The notes below the pieces were generated by a model that saw only the letters and a program-made list of their open reading frames with translations, was not told the DNA's origin and ran no database searches. A stretch of 64,000 nt of DNA from Glycine soja (lineage: Eukaryota > Streptophyta > Magnoliopsida > Fabales > Fabaceae), in assembly GCF_004193775.1 (NCBI RefSeq), contig NC_041009.1, forward strand, positions 45,625,534 to 45,689,533, in the 5' to 3' direction. Each line of letters opens with the position of its first letter. Positions within the stretch are counted from its first letter, which is position 1. A program made the position numbers and the translations under genes. Below are positions 1 to 12,627 of the stretch, piece by piece.

Positions 1-322
1 AAATATACTTATTGCATTAATAATTTTTTATCCTCCAATCATTGATCTTTAGTATTAGTATATACATTAGGATAGAACAATAAACAATTGATCATAAAAA
101 TATTAAAAAAATTGCAAGAAAGTATATGTGGATCCGTACTGTTGTAACATTCCTACAAATTTGGGCTTCTAGAAGCCATTGCAAAACGCACAGCATCAGC
201 CACGTCAGCCTTTGCCATTTTTTTGTATTCTCTTACTTTAACAGACCCCACCGCACCAATACCTCGTGGCGTGTGAAAATGACTCTTCTACCCCTTAATC
301 TCTCTCTTTCTTTGACCTCTAC

Positions 323-329
323 TATATAA
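323..329 (+). promoter_or_regulatory. TATA box of the J-domain gene
   Basis: A TATATAA motif lies 114 bases upstream of the ATG at 443. This spacing suits a transcription start near 355 and a 5' leader of about 85-90 bases. A CT-rich tract just upstream (300-320) is typical of plant core promoters. Position and motif only. Confidence 0.6.
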
Positions 330-442
330 TCCCCTCCACCCCACTTCGCCCAGCACCGAAACAACGTTCTAACAATTCTCATTCAAGTTTCACCTTTCGC
401 TGGAAAAAGAAAAACTCATCGCAACGTTTAGTTCAGTTTCCG

Positions 443-913
443 ATGGCGCCAACGCTGAACCTCTCCGCCGTCGGAATTCCTCTCCGTTTCTCCTCCTCCT
501 TCGACCGCTCCGCCAGCTTTCCCCGGCGGAACTCCGTCCGCGCCGTCGCGGAGGAGGCGGTGGAGACAGGGCGGCCGGCAGCCAGCCTCTACGATGTGTT
601 GCGAGTCGAGCGAGACGCATCTCCGACGGAGATCAAGTCGGCGTACCGGAGCCTCGCGAAGCTCTTACATCCCGACGCGGCGGTGCGGCGTTCGCCAGAG
701 ACAGACGGAGGCGGCGGTTACGTCGACGGAGACTTCATTCAGCTCCGAAACGCGTACGAGACGCTGTCGGATCCGTCGGCGAAGGCGATATACGATATGA
801 CGCTGGCGGCGCCGCACGGCGGAAGACACCGCCGGTTTTCTACTCCGCTTATTCGGAACCACTCGTCGGCGTTTTACACAACGCGAAGGTGGGAAACAGA
901 CCAATGCTGGTAG
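443..913 (+). CDS. Chloroplast-targeted J-domain protein (DnaJ J11-like)
   Basis: Small single-exon DnaJ co-chaperone of 156 aa. Residues 1-45 are rich in Ser/Arg with few acidic residues, as in a chloroplast transit peptide. The J domain spans about residues 48-120: helix I begins at SLYDVL, helix II holds the basic KSAYRSLAK stretch, and the invariant HPD that stimulates Hsp70 ATPase is at 76-78. A Gly-rich insertion (88-96) separates helices II and III. There is no Gly/Phe or zinc-finger region, so it is a type III J protein, and the length fits the J11/DJC family. The ATG follows a good TATA box and leader. The coding region is far more GC-rich than its surroundings. It is convergent with VCS downstream. 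The family assignment is firm; the precise orthologue is not. Confidence 0.88.
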   Translation: MAPTLNLSAVGIPLRFSSSFDRSASFPRRNSVRAVAEEAVETGRPAASLYDVLRVERDASPTEIKSAYRSLAKLLHPDAAVRRSPETDGGGGYVDGDFIQLRNAYETLSDPSAKAIYDMTLAAPHGGRHRRFSTPLIRNHSSAFYTTRRWETDQCW

Positions 914-3852
914 AGGAATTAACATTGCTTCGGGAATTAACAAAGAAAAAATGTGGATTTGTTATTAAGAAAGAGGAATCTCCGAATCGGTGAAAACTAT
1001 GTGCAAAAGTTACTATGCAAAAACAGTGAAGCAAAGTGTTTCTCTATTAATTAATCTTCTTGGAAAACTCATGAGAGTGTGGTGATGCCAACATTTTCAC
1101 GCACTTACAATATGACTAACCATGTGTGTGTTTTGATTGTAGTTAAAAGCTTGTCAAACCGAAAATGACACATTCTAATATAATGCACCAATTGAGAAAC
1201 GAGTATTTAGTCTCATTAAGATCAAAGATTGAACGTAATTTGTATTTGTTGGGTCTGGCAACTAGGTGTTGGTATAATGGTGTTGGGATGTTTGCATAAA
1301 CTCTAACCTCAAGTAAGAATCAGAGTTTAAGGTGTTTATAAAGTTGTCATGGCGTGTCCAAAGTGGGAGGTGTCATGCATTCTACGTGAGTACTTTTTTG
1401 GTTCAAATGAGAAGTTTGTCATCCTGAATTAGGTAGGTTATGATGTTCTCGGGAGCGTTTGGTTTGGGTAAGAACAAACACCTGATCTTCATATGATTGG
1501 TGATATCCACTTCTAGAATAATCGTCCCTAACTTGTGGCTTCTTTATGAAAGCAGCTAACTTTATGCATTATTCCATTGTGATAGAATGTCTTAGTCGGT
1601 TGCTATAACTCAGTTTGGATGATTCCAAGATTCCACTTCTAGAAAAATATATCCAAACACACCTGATGTAGTTTAGTGGATAATTAACTATGTTAATCCT
1701 TAGAGTGTTACTTAGCCTCAACACAATGACAAATTCTATGGTAAACCATATAGTATGATTCATCGGTGAATCACAAATACTTAACCCTCGGATATAATTT
1801 AAATAAAAACAACAGTAAAAATTATACATGGGTGATATAAGATTTTATTAAATAAAATTTGTATATAATAAATTCAATTGTCAATTTTAAGCCTAGGTTC
1901 GTAAGCCAACACGAAAACCTATGGGGCAGATTCAAACGCGCTTGTATGCCCATTATATGTTACTGTAGGGAAGTGATGGATCGTGGATGCATATTTTGGT
2001 TGTAGGGAACTTGTCTTTTTTATTCCCTTTATTTTTGTGTAATGGTATGGGTTTTCCCTGTGTAACAAAAGCCACCAGTGAAACTAATGAAAGGGGATTT
2101 TTTTTTTTATGTGCCATTTTCATCTTCTCAATCCACGGATTTTGTAAATTGTCTTATTAATGTTCAACAAACGCAACTACTTGCGAGGTCGACACTTGGC
2201 AAAATATATAGATGCATATTCATCCCCACCTTCGTCTGCTGTGAAAATCTCTGTTTGTTGCATAATTGAGAAGGGTTTTGGTTGTGTTGTTGTGTTGGTG
2301 TTCCGAATTTAAACAAAAAAAAAATGTGGGTAATTTTTTTTAGGAATGGTAATTGTAGTGTGATGTCATACGCCCATAATTGACATTTTATAATTTTTAA
2401 TACATTTAAGTTAATTTTTTAAAATACTTTTTAGCTACCGTTCACTTATATATCATTGGACCATTTGAGTAGCAACTTCACCGTAAAATCCGTTCATATA
2501 TATATATATATATATTTCACATACGCGCACGGCACGTGGAATACTAATGCACACACATTATTCCTGGCCCTTCTTCACTGTCAAACATCCTTTTTTGTTC
2601 CTGTACCGCATGGTTGTATCACAAATATAGTATTAACTCCTTAAACCTCAACATCATGCCACTGATCAATATTCCTATTGTTAATTGATTTAATGTGTGA
2701 TCATGTAAACAACTCAAACACTTATTTAACAAATTCTGGTTACATGAAAATCTATACAATAAATTATATCATCAAATTATAAGTTTAGAGTCATAAACTT
2801 AAGATTTAATTACATATTTATCATTCAACTTTTATCATTTGGTGAAATTTACCATTTAAGATATATATAAATTTTACAACTCAAATTTTAAAATTTTAGA
2901 CATTTTATCACCAAGTTCTTTTCCAAGTGTTTTATCATCATGTAATCACATCGTTTTGCAAAACAAAACAATATTATTTTGTTTTTTTCTTTAATTTTAG
3001 TGAGATGTCACCACTAGGTGATAAAACTTGTGTGGAGGATGGAATTCAATTCATTTATTTTAAAAAATATTTAAAATCCAGTTTAATCTATTCAATTATG
3101 TTAAAAAAACACTTGAATCGAATAAAATTAATTATATAATTAAATAAGTAACAGTTCATTTTATCCTATTTTTTATATTTAATAAATTATCCAATTAACA
3201 ATTCATGGACGAAGATCAGTACAACATATTCTTTTTTCATATTTGACTTTTTAAAAAATTACAATTACTTATATATTAATTTTACATCCTCTTCAAAACA
3301 GTATAGCAATAAATCTGATTTCTTAGAATAAATATTTTAAAAAATCAATAAAACAAATACTTTTCCTTTAAAGTGAATTTATAAAAAAAATTGTAAAAAA
3401 AATTGTTGTAAGTATTTTAAAATAACCATATATAGTAGTGTGCTAAAATAACTTTATAGACATGTCCATCCATAAAAAGATATTAATGGATAAATTTTAT
3501 TAATTAGATCATAATCAGATTGAATTTTTTTAATCAAATGTGAATTATTTTTAATACATCCGTTATAATCAAAATAAATAAAAATTCAAACCATCTACTT
3601 GATAGGTCAATTATAAATCACATTTTGAAATTATTGCTTCCGTATGGAGTGGAGCATTTAAATTCAGTCAAAACTAATTTTGTTGCTGCAGAATATTTTC
3701 AAAGATGAACTACCTGTCAACACTGACTACTCGATTTCCATCCTTACAAGTTACAACGAAACTCACTGAGCTTTGTACAAAATTCCAATATCATATTATA
3801 AGTTCACAAGGCGAAGGGTTTGCACATTTCTGGAAAACGAGATGAAAAAAAA
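914..3852. other. AT-rich intergenic spacer
   Basis: This lies between the 3' ends of two convergent genes (the J-domain gene and VCS). The first few hundred bases should hold the J-domain 3'UTR, and roughly 3660-3852 the VCS 3'UTR. It contains a (TA)n microsatellite near 2493-2512 and many homopolymer runs. The short open frames inside show no recognisable domain. No RNA gene or transposon end was recognised. Confidence 0.5.
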
Positions 3853-6800
3853 TTATTTACATGTCATAAGCATGGAGTTTATGACATGCAATAAAAGACG
3901 GATACTAGAGAGATCAGCTCCAGTCATTGTAGGCAAGCTACGTTGATGATTCAGTATCTGATAGACTTGCTCAAAGATGGATCGTGTGTGCATTGCAATC
4001 GTCAGGTCTGACGGATTTATGGCAGCAGCCACATCTGTCAACCACGCAATCTTTCGCGGTGTATCGTTGTTAATATCACAGGCCAATTGCTGCAGAAGTG
4101 AAAGCAGTACACCTTGGCTTAAAGGAAGAGGAACCATTGACAAAAGTCCGTGTAAATCAACCTGCTTAACAGAAATGGAGTGATTCTGTTAATACTCAGT
4201 AGTCAATATTTATTTGATGAGAAAAATCTAACACAACTTTCAATTAATGCTTATAAAAAGCAATAAAATGTTATAAATTAAGTTAATGCTCCATCAACTC
4301 AAGTTGAATCAGGAGATTTTTATTGCAAACGGTTGTAACCTTATGCACAATTTTCCTTTCCTTAACCAATTGGAGTTAACAGTTGAAGAAGTGCATCCCA
4401 ACTGGAGATTTTACCCAAGCTGACCTACAGATTGGTTTAATTGAAAGATAAAACATCTCTGGCATACCTGAGTACATAACCAAGATACAATGGATACATC
4501 ACTTCTATGTAGAGCTCCAATGAAAGCCTCCTCATATTTCCGTTCAGAAATCAACCTAGCTAGCTCTTGTGTGGGATCTAGAGGCACCTCGACCTGATAC
4601 ACAATGCAAAATTGCAAGAGAAATTATTACCATGTATGATTGAAAGTAAAGTTTTCTATTTAACCCCTATCTACAACAACTAAGGCCCACAAGTGATTAG
4701 CAAAGTTACCCACCTTTTCATGAAGTAAAGGACCATTGTTTAGCTGGACAGGCAGAGTATTTAATGTGCCAGAGTTTGTTCTTGTAGCTGCGAGCGTCAC
4801 TAGCTTTCTCTGGCCCTCAAGCACTTCTCTACTCAAGGTTTGAGTAATTGATGATGCTGAATTAATAGAATCCTGCAAAATGCATCAAGAGGAATACTGC
4901 CATTGAGATACAAAGAGGGTGACAAGCTAAATAAGAGCAAAACTACCATGTCCAAAAGCTTTTTCTTGATAACCCATCATTTCTATTTAGCAGTGTGAAC
5001 TAAGCAAATAAGAATCTGCAAGTTTCGCTCAGTATGTTGGTGGTGTGATGACCCTAGCCCACTCAGCAAGTGGCAGTCATGCACACAGATGCAAATTGTT
5101 CTTGTAGAAAGTAGCTGCCTTTCGGTTAAAACAGAAGACCTACCAAAAAGCAATTGAAATACAAAAGGGCCTACAATACTGAACTAGAACTAATACCTTC
5201 TCATTCAAGACATTAATAACAAACAAAATACTATCATAAAAGCTTGATCTCTTAAATGTTTTGAGAGACCCAAATTAATTCATTAAGCTCTTCTTTTTAT
5301 GCATCCCACCAGTCAGATCATCTTTTCGCACAACTCATTTGATTATCCATCTCTCTCTAGTATAAAATGACTTGAGTAAGGCATTTTTTTCCAAATGAAA
5401 AGGTGAAGGTTGCTACAAAAGACCCCAAAGAAACAAATAGATTCAGTTACTCACCCTTAGTGTCATTGCCAACGAAGTGGGTGCAGATTCAAGGCGTTGC
5501 TGCACAGCAGTTGAATGTTCAACCATGCCTTTCTGAAATGTAGCGTCCACTTGCTCAAACATGGCTTTACACGACATCTCAAATGCAGGAACCACTGATG
5601 TTTCAAAACTGGATTTGAGTGCCTCCTACAGAAGAAATTAATTCACAGTAATGAGCAAATGTTCCCCAGATGAAATTACAAATACCACTAACTCACAGAA
5701 TGACAAAATATGAAGATACAGTACACTTAAGAGTGAAAGCAAGGCAAGTGACATACCTGAAGCACCTGTTTGCCAGTTGTCTGAAATTGCGCTTGGATTT
5801 GCCTAGCTACAGTAGCTTCAAGTTTTGAATTAACTGATCTATCAAGTTGGTTCACTGCCTTATCACCCACTCCTCTCTATGGCATAAAGTACCAATTAGA
5901 TCCCAGAAAGACAATTTATTAAGTTCATTCTAATTTTTATTAGATAAAAAAAATAGTGAGCAAACCTGGAAGGACTCCACAATAGAAGAAGATATTATTT
6001 TCTCCACAGCAGGAGACATTGCACGTACTACTGCTTGCCCAACTGAAGCCATTTCCTTCTTTACTGTTTTCTCCAGTATCACTGGTAGATCCTTATTCAT
6101 AAAGTTACTAATCAAACCTGTAACTTGCTGGATACGGTCTCGTAACAACTTTTCACTTTTTGCATTCTCCTCCTGAATTCGAGCCCACAAAGCATCACTG
6201 TTGGACTTGACAGCTTTTTCCATGTTTCTCCCTAGGGCAGCCTCAAGCCTTCTACCTTCTTTTGTCACTGGAACAGCAACCATCATTGTCATTTGCTTCT
6301 GCATCTCTTTTTGCATTGTCAATAACTGCCAAAATAAGAAGATCATGAATTATTAATGAGTCAAACTGCCCAAATATGAAAAAATACAATTCTTGCAATG
6401 TTACTTCAATACATTTTGTTTATAATCTTTCGATGAAGTTAAAAAGTAAACATAAGGAAATGAAAATCTCATTTGGATGGGGGTTTTCTAATGGACAAGT
6501 ACTTATAGAGACTAAAAACTCTAGCCTCAGAAGGACAGAAAAAAAAACAAAAAAACTGTTTTCAGCATTTTCTGAGAAGAAAAATTCTTGACTATTTTTA
6601 AAAAGATTACTTATAAAAAAACATTTTCAACAAAAAGTCCCTTTATACACATGCTAAATTGCTAATAAATTAAAATATAATGCATGATTAGCTATTCATC
6701 ATCTTGACCAACCAAAAACTCTTGAGAAATCACCTGATTGAGCGATTCTTGCATTGCCAGAATTTGGGGGAAAGCATTTTCAGCAGATGGGAGGCTAGAA

Positions 6801-9800
6801 TTTCCAATTGGTTCATTGAATGAATCAGTTGAATTGCACGCACTTGGAAATGAGGAAGATGGGCCTGCTGGTTGAGAATTTTTACCCTTCTGCCTTTTCC
6901 CTTTTGCATTAGGTGCAGGAGATGGTGGCACTGCCACAGATGTAGATGAGTCAGAAACCTTTTCATGGGCATCTTTTGCAAAGTCTTGGAGTCCATCCTC
7001 ACTGGCATCAAGCGGTTGAGCCAGTGAGTCCCCTCCTGTTGTTGAATCAAGTTGCCCAGGTTCCTCCATAAGGTATGTATCCTCAGATATCGAACAGCAT
7101 TCCCGGGCCATCTCAATACCAAGATCTGAAGCCTGAGAGCAAAATAATTTTTCTTTACTATCAGCAACTGAAGGTTGTTGAGACCCTTGCCCACCAAATT
7201 CATCACTTTGATTAGATCTTGTCTCACCCACCACTTTCACTTCCACTTCAGCATTACCTACATCAACAACATCCTGGATCTTTGCTTCTCCCTCATTTTT
7301 CCTATCAATTATATTAGTCTCAGAGGAGGAACCAGCTTTGGTGATCTCAGATGGTGTAATTAGATGAGTTGGTTGCTTAAACAAGACAGAAGGATTAAGT
7401 ACACTAGAAATGTCATCCTGCTTCATTTTCTTCTCATCATTCTTTGAATCACTATTCAATGGGTCAGACAAGTTCCTGTGAATTGTATCCATTTGTCTGT
7501 CTATTGAATAATCATTAACGGGATGGTCCCCAACATGATCACTCAAGTTGGATTGTGGACTTCTGATATCAGAGAGTTTCCTAGATAACCTTGGGCTCAA
7601 AGGAAGAGGTGAAGATGGAATACAAACAATATCAGCATCACTACTGGAAGGAGGTAATGTAGCAGGTTTAGCTTCAGTATTTGAACTGCTGATTCCTCTA
7701 GAAATAGGTGCCTCAACATGGCCAGAGCTTAAAGGGTATCGTGCCACAAGTCCACCCTCATTACTACTTGTTTGTAACATTGTTTTGGGAGCAGAACTGG
7801 CTAAAGACATTTCAGTTGTTCTACCTGCAGAAGAATCTAAAGAGTGGAATCCTTCAACAGTAATAGGATCGCGTGAAACACTGGAATCTGACTTCTCTAG
7901 TCCCACATTTTCATATGGCGGAGGCAAGCACTGAGCCAGATCCAAAGCATACTGCTGAATAGCCTGTGTCTGAACACAATAAACCTGAACAATATGTTCA
8001 CCATGAGGCAATATATCACTGGTCCCAGTAAAACTCAGAATGGGCATGGTCACAGTAAACTCGGCTATATAATCCATGCGTGTTGATTCTGGATTAGAAC
8101 CATATTCTAAATGCACAGCATATATAGCATTCCTCTGGGCATTTGCAAGTAAAAGCAGACCTGCATGAGACAATGCTGCAACTTGATTAAAGAATGCATC
8201 CTTAGAAGGTTGAGCTGAACTCTTCAACTCCAGTGTCTGAGTGCATTTCCATGATTCAGTGTCACTTGGGAGCAGCCAACCTTCGTCACTTGCTGAGACC
8301 CAAAGCTTTACTTCCCGATTTTGTGGTCCCTACACAAGGTATCAATTATAATATATAAACAAGTAAAAAAAATATCACTAGACTAGTCACATATGATAGT
8401 TCTGTGGAGGGTCATATGATAGAAACAATGAACCACAAACACAGACCTCTGTTAATTTTTTAAGCTTTTCAATGTAAATAAAATTGATTGATTACTGAGT
8501 ATTATCACAAAAAGTGTACTACCTCAATATTGGAAGACACAAATTCAGATAAAAGACATGATCTACTAATGTTGATGAATACACTTACTGCTGTGATAAG
8601 GACAATATGATCAGGCTGGTGAGGAGCAGTAAAAAATGTAGCAGAAAAAACCGGATTCCCATCATGTGGTCTCAAAATCGCAAGTGGTTGTGTCTTGCGA
8701 TCTTCCCAGATCTTTATCTGTCACATTTGAGATCAGAGACAAATATGATTGAGACATCTATAACAAATTAAACAAATAACAAATAAGCACAACATAGACA
8801 TGCACAAGGATGTTACACTCAATTGATACCATATTTAAATTAATAAAGCGTACAGGAGGTAATTTTCTCAGCATTTTTTCCCATGTTTCCAAATGATCCC
8901 AATCTGTTACACAACTTAAATAAAAATGATAAGGTTTAAAGTCTGTAAAATAAAACAAACTTAAAATAACTATACCACCACTTTTCCCCCAGTTTCATAA
9001 CAACACTAAGATGTTTTTTAAGTGCATTTGGTGTTATCCTCCTATCAAAATTGGAGATTCACCTCAGTATCCAACGCCAACTTTAAATGCTGACCTTTGT
9101 TGTAAAAGTTGCCAAGGTGAAGCTGTAATTTTAATTAGAGAACATCACCAAAAACCTTTAAGGAACAGCTTTATCCAAGTATTGTCAGTTTCATATTTGT
9201 TCTTCATTCTTGTCCTCACTACTTCAACGGTAACTGCATCTACTATATTGTTTTTGGGCAATACTTGCATGACCACACTGCCTATAGGAACAATTAAGAC
9301 AATATTAAAATAACTTCAGCTTCACCAAGTTTCACTGCAGACCAATGTTATCAAATAGCAGTGAAGGTGCTATGGTGTGACAAAATTTGTACAAAACACT
9401 ATGTAAGGACATTGGTGTGGCAGCTTATGAAAACCACTATTTGTTTGGCAGCCATGGCAGAAACAGTGACCACGGCAGAAAAACACTACTTTTAAAAAGT
9501 ATTTTTAAAAGGAAATGAACAGTCTCCATCATTCCGCTTGAAAATAATTATTGAAGAGAACCAAATCTTCTATAGCACGCATTCATAACTCCCTCCAGTC
9601 ACGTAAGAAAATAAATTCTGCATTGCATATTCCCCACCACCATCTCTTGCAAGAGAGTTCATGGGAGTCACCACCAAGCATCTGGTGTCTAAAACATGGA
9701 AAGAAATTTCCTTCTATAACTCTTCCTCTTTACTTTCCCTTTGTTTCTTTCTCATACCTTTTGCTTTCTAGTTTATTGTTTTTCATGTATGTCATCATTT

Positions 9801-12627
9801 TTTCTTTTATTAATCATATCTTTTCATGATTATTATTATTTTTTATTATAGCTGGCATGCTTTCGCCATGGTCTGCAATGCCATCCCCCATATTTTTATG
9901 ACAAACTTTTTAGCTTTCCATCATCCACCATTAATCATAACGCTTCAGAATTTATTATTATTGTAATTTAATAAATCTATGCTTTTTGACTGGTTGTGTA
10001 TGTAGGCATTGTGTTCATACAAGAATTGCTCATTGCTTTCTCTCTTCACTCCTATCCTTTGATGCACCCACATATTTGGGTGCTTGGTTTTATAGCAAAA
10101 ATACCAATTCAGGCTAAAAGAAAACCATAGATATTAACGAAACATTCATACGACTGCATTATTTATCCTGATCAGAAAAATGCTTTAATAAACACTGTCA
10201 TCTTTCAACAAAAAAAAAAAGAATTAATTACAACAGAAAAATACAAACCGTGCCATCTTGTGACGCAGATACCAATCGATTGGTCATCCATTGGCACATC
10301 GACAAATCAGTCACCTCCCCGTCATGTGTGCCTACCAGCTGAACCCCATCAATGAGCTTATCCACAGGACATCTCAGAGGATCATCTACCACAAAGGCTT
10401 CACCATTTCCAACTTTTGTGGTATCAATCCTTAAAACATGTTTTCCCATACCAACTATCAAAATCTCCTGTTAGAAAAGGTTGAATTAATATAAAAAGAA
10501 TACAGGGAAGAAAGGTAAACCATAGCTTCAGGTTTTTGGAAATGAGAACAATAAAACAGGAGATTATGAGGCAAATACTTGTTTGTGGCAGTGCCAGCAA
10601 ATTTGAGGATGTTCAACTTTCTCCTCCCCCACTATTTGAACAGCAATAACAATATTGGCAGTAATTTGAGGCTTATCTTCATCATCTGGGCCTTCAGTTA
10701 TCTTCCACATGTAGACACGGCCATCTGTGCCAACACTGTATAGAAAGCATGTTCCCATAATTCATAGACAAAACAAACTACGCCATTTAAAATTTTGAGG
10801 CTACAAAAACTACCTAGCCAAGAGATGAACATCTTCAGCAAAGAACGCCAAGTCTGTGACCCTCTGACAAGGGGAAAAAAAGATTAATCAAAGGATAAAT
10901 TCGTTATCCTTTAAATATTTTTGCCATTAAAAAAACATACATAACAGTATAAGTGTGAAATAGGGAAACAACTCACGAGTTGAAAGGCAACAAGCCTGCA
11001 AGCAACCTTTGAATACATACAAGAACTCTACTACAATGAATAAAAGAAAATGCTGCCTTTTCACCTAGAATTATACTATAGCAGCACCACAAAGTAAATT
11101 TCACAACGAAACAAAGCAATGCTAGTGGGGAAATCCAACATAGAATTGTTCCCATGGCCAATGTTGCTATCTGCTATTTTTGCGTCCTATGAACTTGAGT
11201 TGAGCCTCAACAAAGTAATAAAATCGCCATCAATATAACATGTTTGGACCAGGATTATTATTCAAATTTCAGATTGTCCCCCTTCCTTACAAGATTATGG
11301 ACGCAAAAACAACCTCAAATATTAAAAATAATAGTATGAAATCTTAGTCATTAAACCCATAGACAATATCATAATCTTTTATATCAGGATATTAAAATCT
11401 AACCCTTCTCAAAGTACATGATAGATCAACACTCTCTCAAGGGACCTAGAAACAAAAAATTTCTGATTTACATTAAAATAAAACATTATGGAATCATTTA
11501 ATCTACATAAAACCAACCGCCCAGTGGGAAAAGCCTTTGATGCTATCATACCATATCTGATCTTATAAACAAGCGACAATTAACCATTTCTAAAATTTAT
11601 CTCCAAAGTTTTAACTGCAGTCGCAGTACTGGTTTCCTCATGTTCCTTGATATTGTGGCAAAACGCAGACAAATGCGTCTAATGCAGAAACCATTGGGGT
11701 CACAGACACCCCAAAAAGCTCGATCTTGAGGCGAAAAAAAGTGGTCTTCCTTGTGTTCATGGACATCGCAGAAATTGCAGACAAATGCACCCGGATGCAG
11801 CCACAATTGGGGTCGCAGACACCCCAAAAAACGTTGTTTATCCCTTTTTTTTGTCTGTTTTTTGCTCACCTATCTTATTATCTAAAGCATTGCTCCATAT
11901 GATTTTTTATGTTTCTTAATTGCAAAACCAGCACAACAAGAATGTACCCAATACACTGAAAACAAACTCAGAAAGCAAAGCAAACCTGAGTGTGGCCTCT
12001 GAGCAAGGACCTGACAGCAGTGTGAATATTAAGCACCCTAATGTTCCCCTGTTTCAAGCCATAGCATATATACGACTTATTCACGGCAATCTGCCTCCCT
12101 AGAACCGGGTTAGGATCCGACCCGTATTTCGTAATCGGAGCCACCTCGAGCTGGGGCTGGACCTCGCCGGGCAGCCTCACGTCGACGTCGTAAGTCACGA
12201 GCTCCCCGGCCAAGTGTCTTCCCTTGGGGACCTTACTGCTGGGGAGGCGCGTGAGGGCCGCGGCAGCGGCGGAGGCAGCGGCGAGGACGGCAGAGGAGGA
12301 GACGGGGACGAACTCGGGCGGCGGGGGCTGCGGCGGGGCGGGGGAGGGGTTACCAAGGAGGGCCATGAGGCGGGCGCCGGCGTTGGGGTTGGAAGGGGGA
12401 GGGATGGGTTGGGTGGGGAAGGAGATGGAGCGGTGGTGGGGGTGGGGAGGGAGAGGGAGGTCGAAGTTGGGGAAGTGAAAGGGGGGAGGGTAGGAGGAGG
12501 AAGGGTTATGGTTAGGGTTTGGGTTAGGGTTAGAGGAAGGTGGTGGTGGTGGTTGGGGGTTGAAGAAGGAGTGCATGTCGAAGGGAATGGTGGGTGGAGG
12601 AGGGTTGTGGTTGTTTGGGGAAGCCAT
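3853..12627 (-). CDS. VCS: VARICOSE / enhancer of mRNA-decapping protein 4, complete gene
   Basis: Scaffold of the cytoplasmic decapping complex that links DCP1 and DCP2 in P-bodies. Twelve exons (-): 12627-11986, 10863-10814, 10735-10579, 10467-10249, 8717-8589, 8329-6734, 6325-5966, 5876-5757, 5625-5455, 4872-4714, 4593-4468, 4161-3853. All junctions have GT-AG borders and keep phase, giving 1,345 aa, close to the known length of Arabidopsis VCS. Residues 1-130 are Pro/Asn-rich. WD40-like repeats span about 200-480 (motifs [31 protein letters not shown]). A Ser-rich linker fills most of exon 6, a region phosphorylated by SnRK2 kinases in the family. A coiled coil opens exon 7 (MQKEMQKQM), and a helical C-terminal domain ends exon 12. 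The ATG at 12627 begins MASPNNHN, and GC-rich exon 1 follows. A truncated copy lies at 22.7-27.7 kb. Confidence 0.95.
8718..10248 (-). other. VCS intron 4 (1.5 kb) with a repeat-like core
   Basis: The intron lies between exon 5 (WD40) and exon 4. Around 9350-9490 and 9840-9890 are stretches with repeated 'catggcag/tcgccatgg' phrases that look like decayed transposon ends; the family was not identified. The plus-strand open frames at 9011-9313 and 9551-9829 are conserved in the duplicate only because the whole intron was copied, and they show no domain. A piece matching about 9950-10160 was copied a third time to 30889-31104. Confidence 0.45.
10864..11985 (-). other. VCS intron 1 with a degenerate direct repeat
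   Basis: 1.1 kb intron. A unit of about 53 bp that includes the near-palindrome GGGGTCRCAGACACCCC occurs twice (11696-11712 and 11809-11825, 113 bp apart). It is preserved in the duplicate copy near 26763 and 26876. The minus open frame through it (11597-11869) is a by-product. The repeat looks like a transposon remnant; no family was recognised. Confidence 0.5.

Noticed and set aside
2078..3139. Short plus-strand frames in the 1-3.8 kb spacer
   Set aside because: AT-rich chance frames without motifs or conserved copies.
9011..9829. Plus-strand genes inside VCS intron 4
   Set aside because: The frames are conserved only as part of the recent duplication and show no motif, start context or splice structure.
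11597..11869. Minus-strand 90-residue gene in VCS intron 1
   Set aside because: It is made of the degenerate direct repeat; no domain, and frame length differs between copies.
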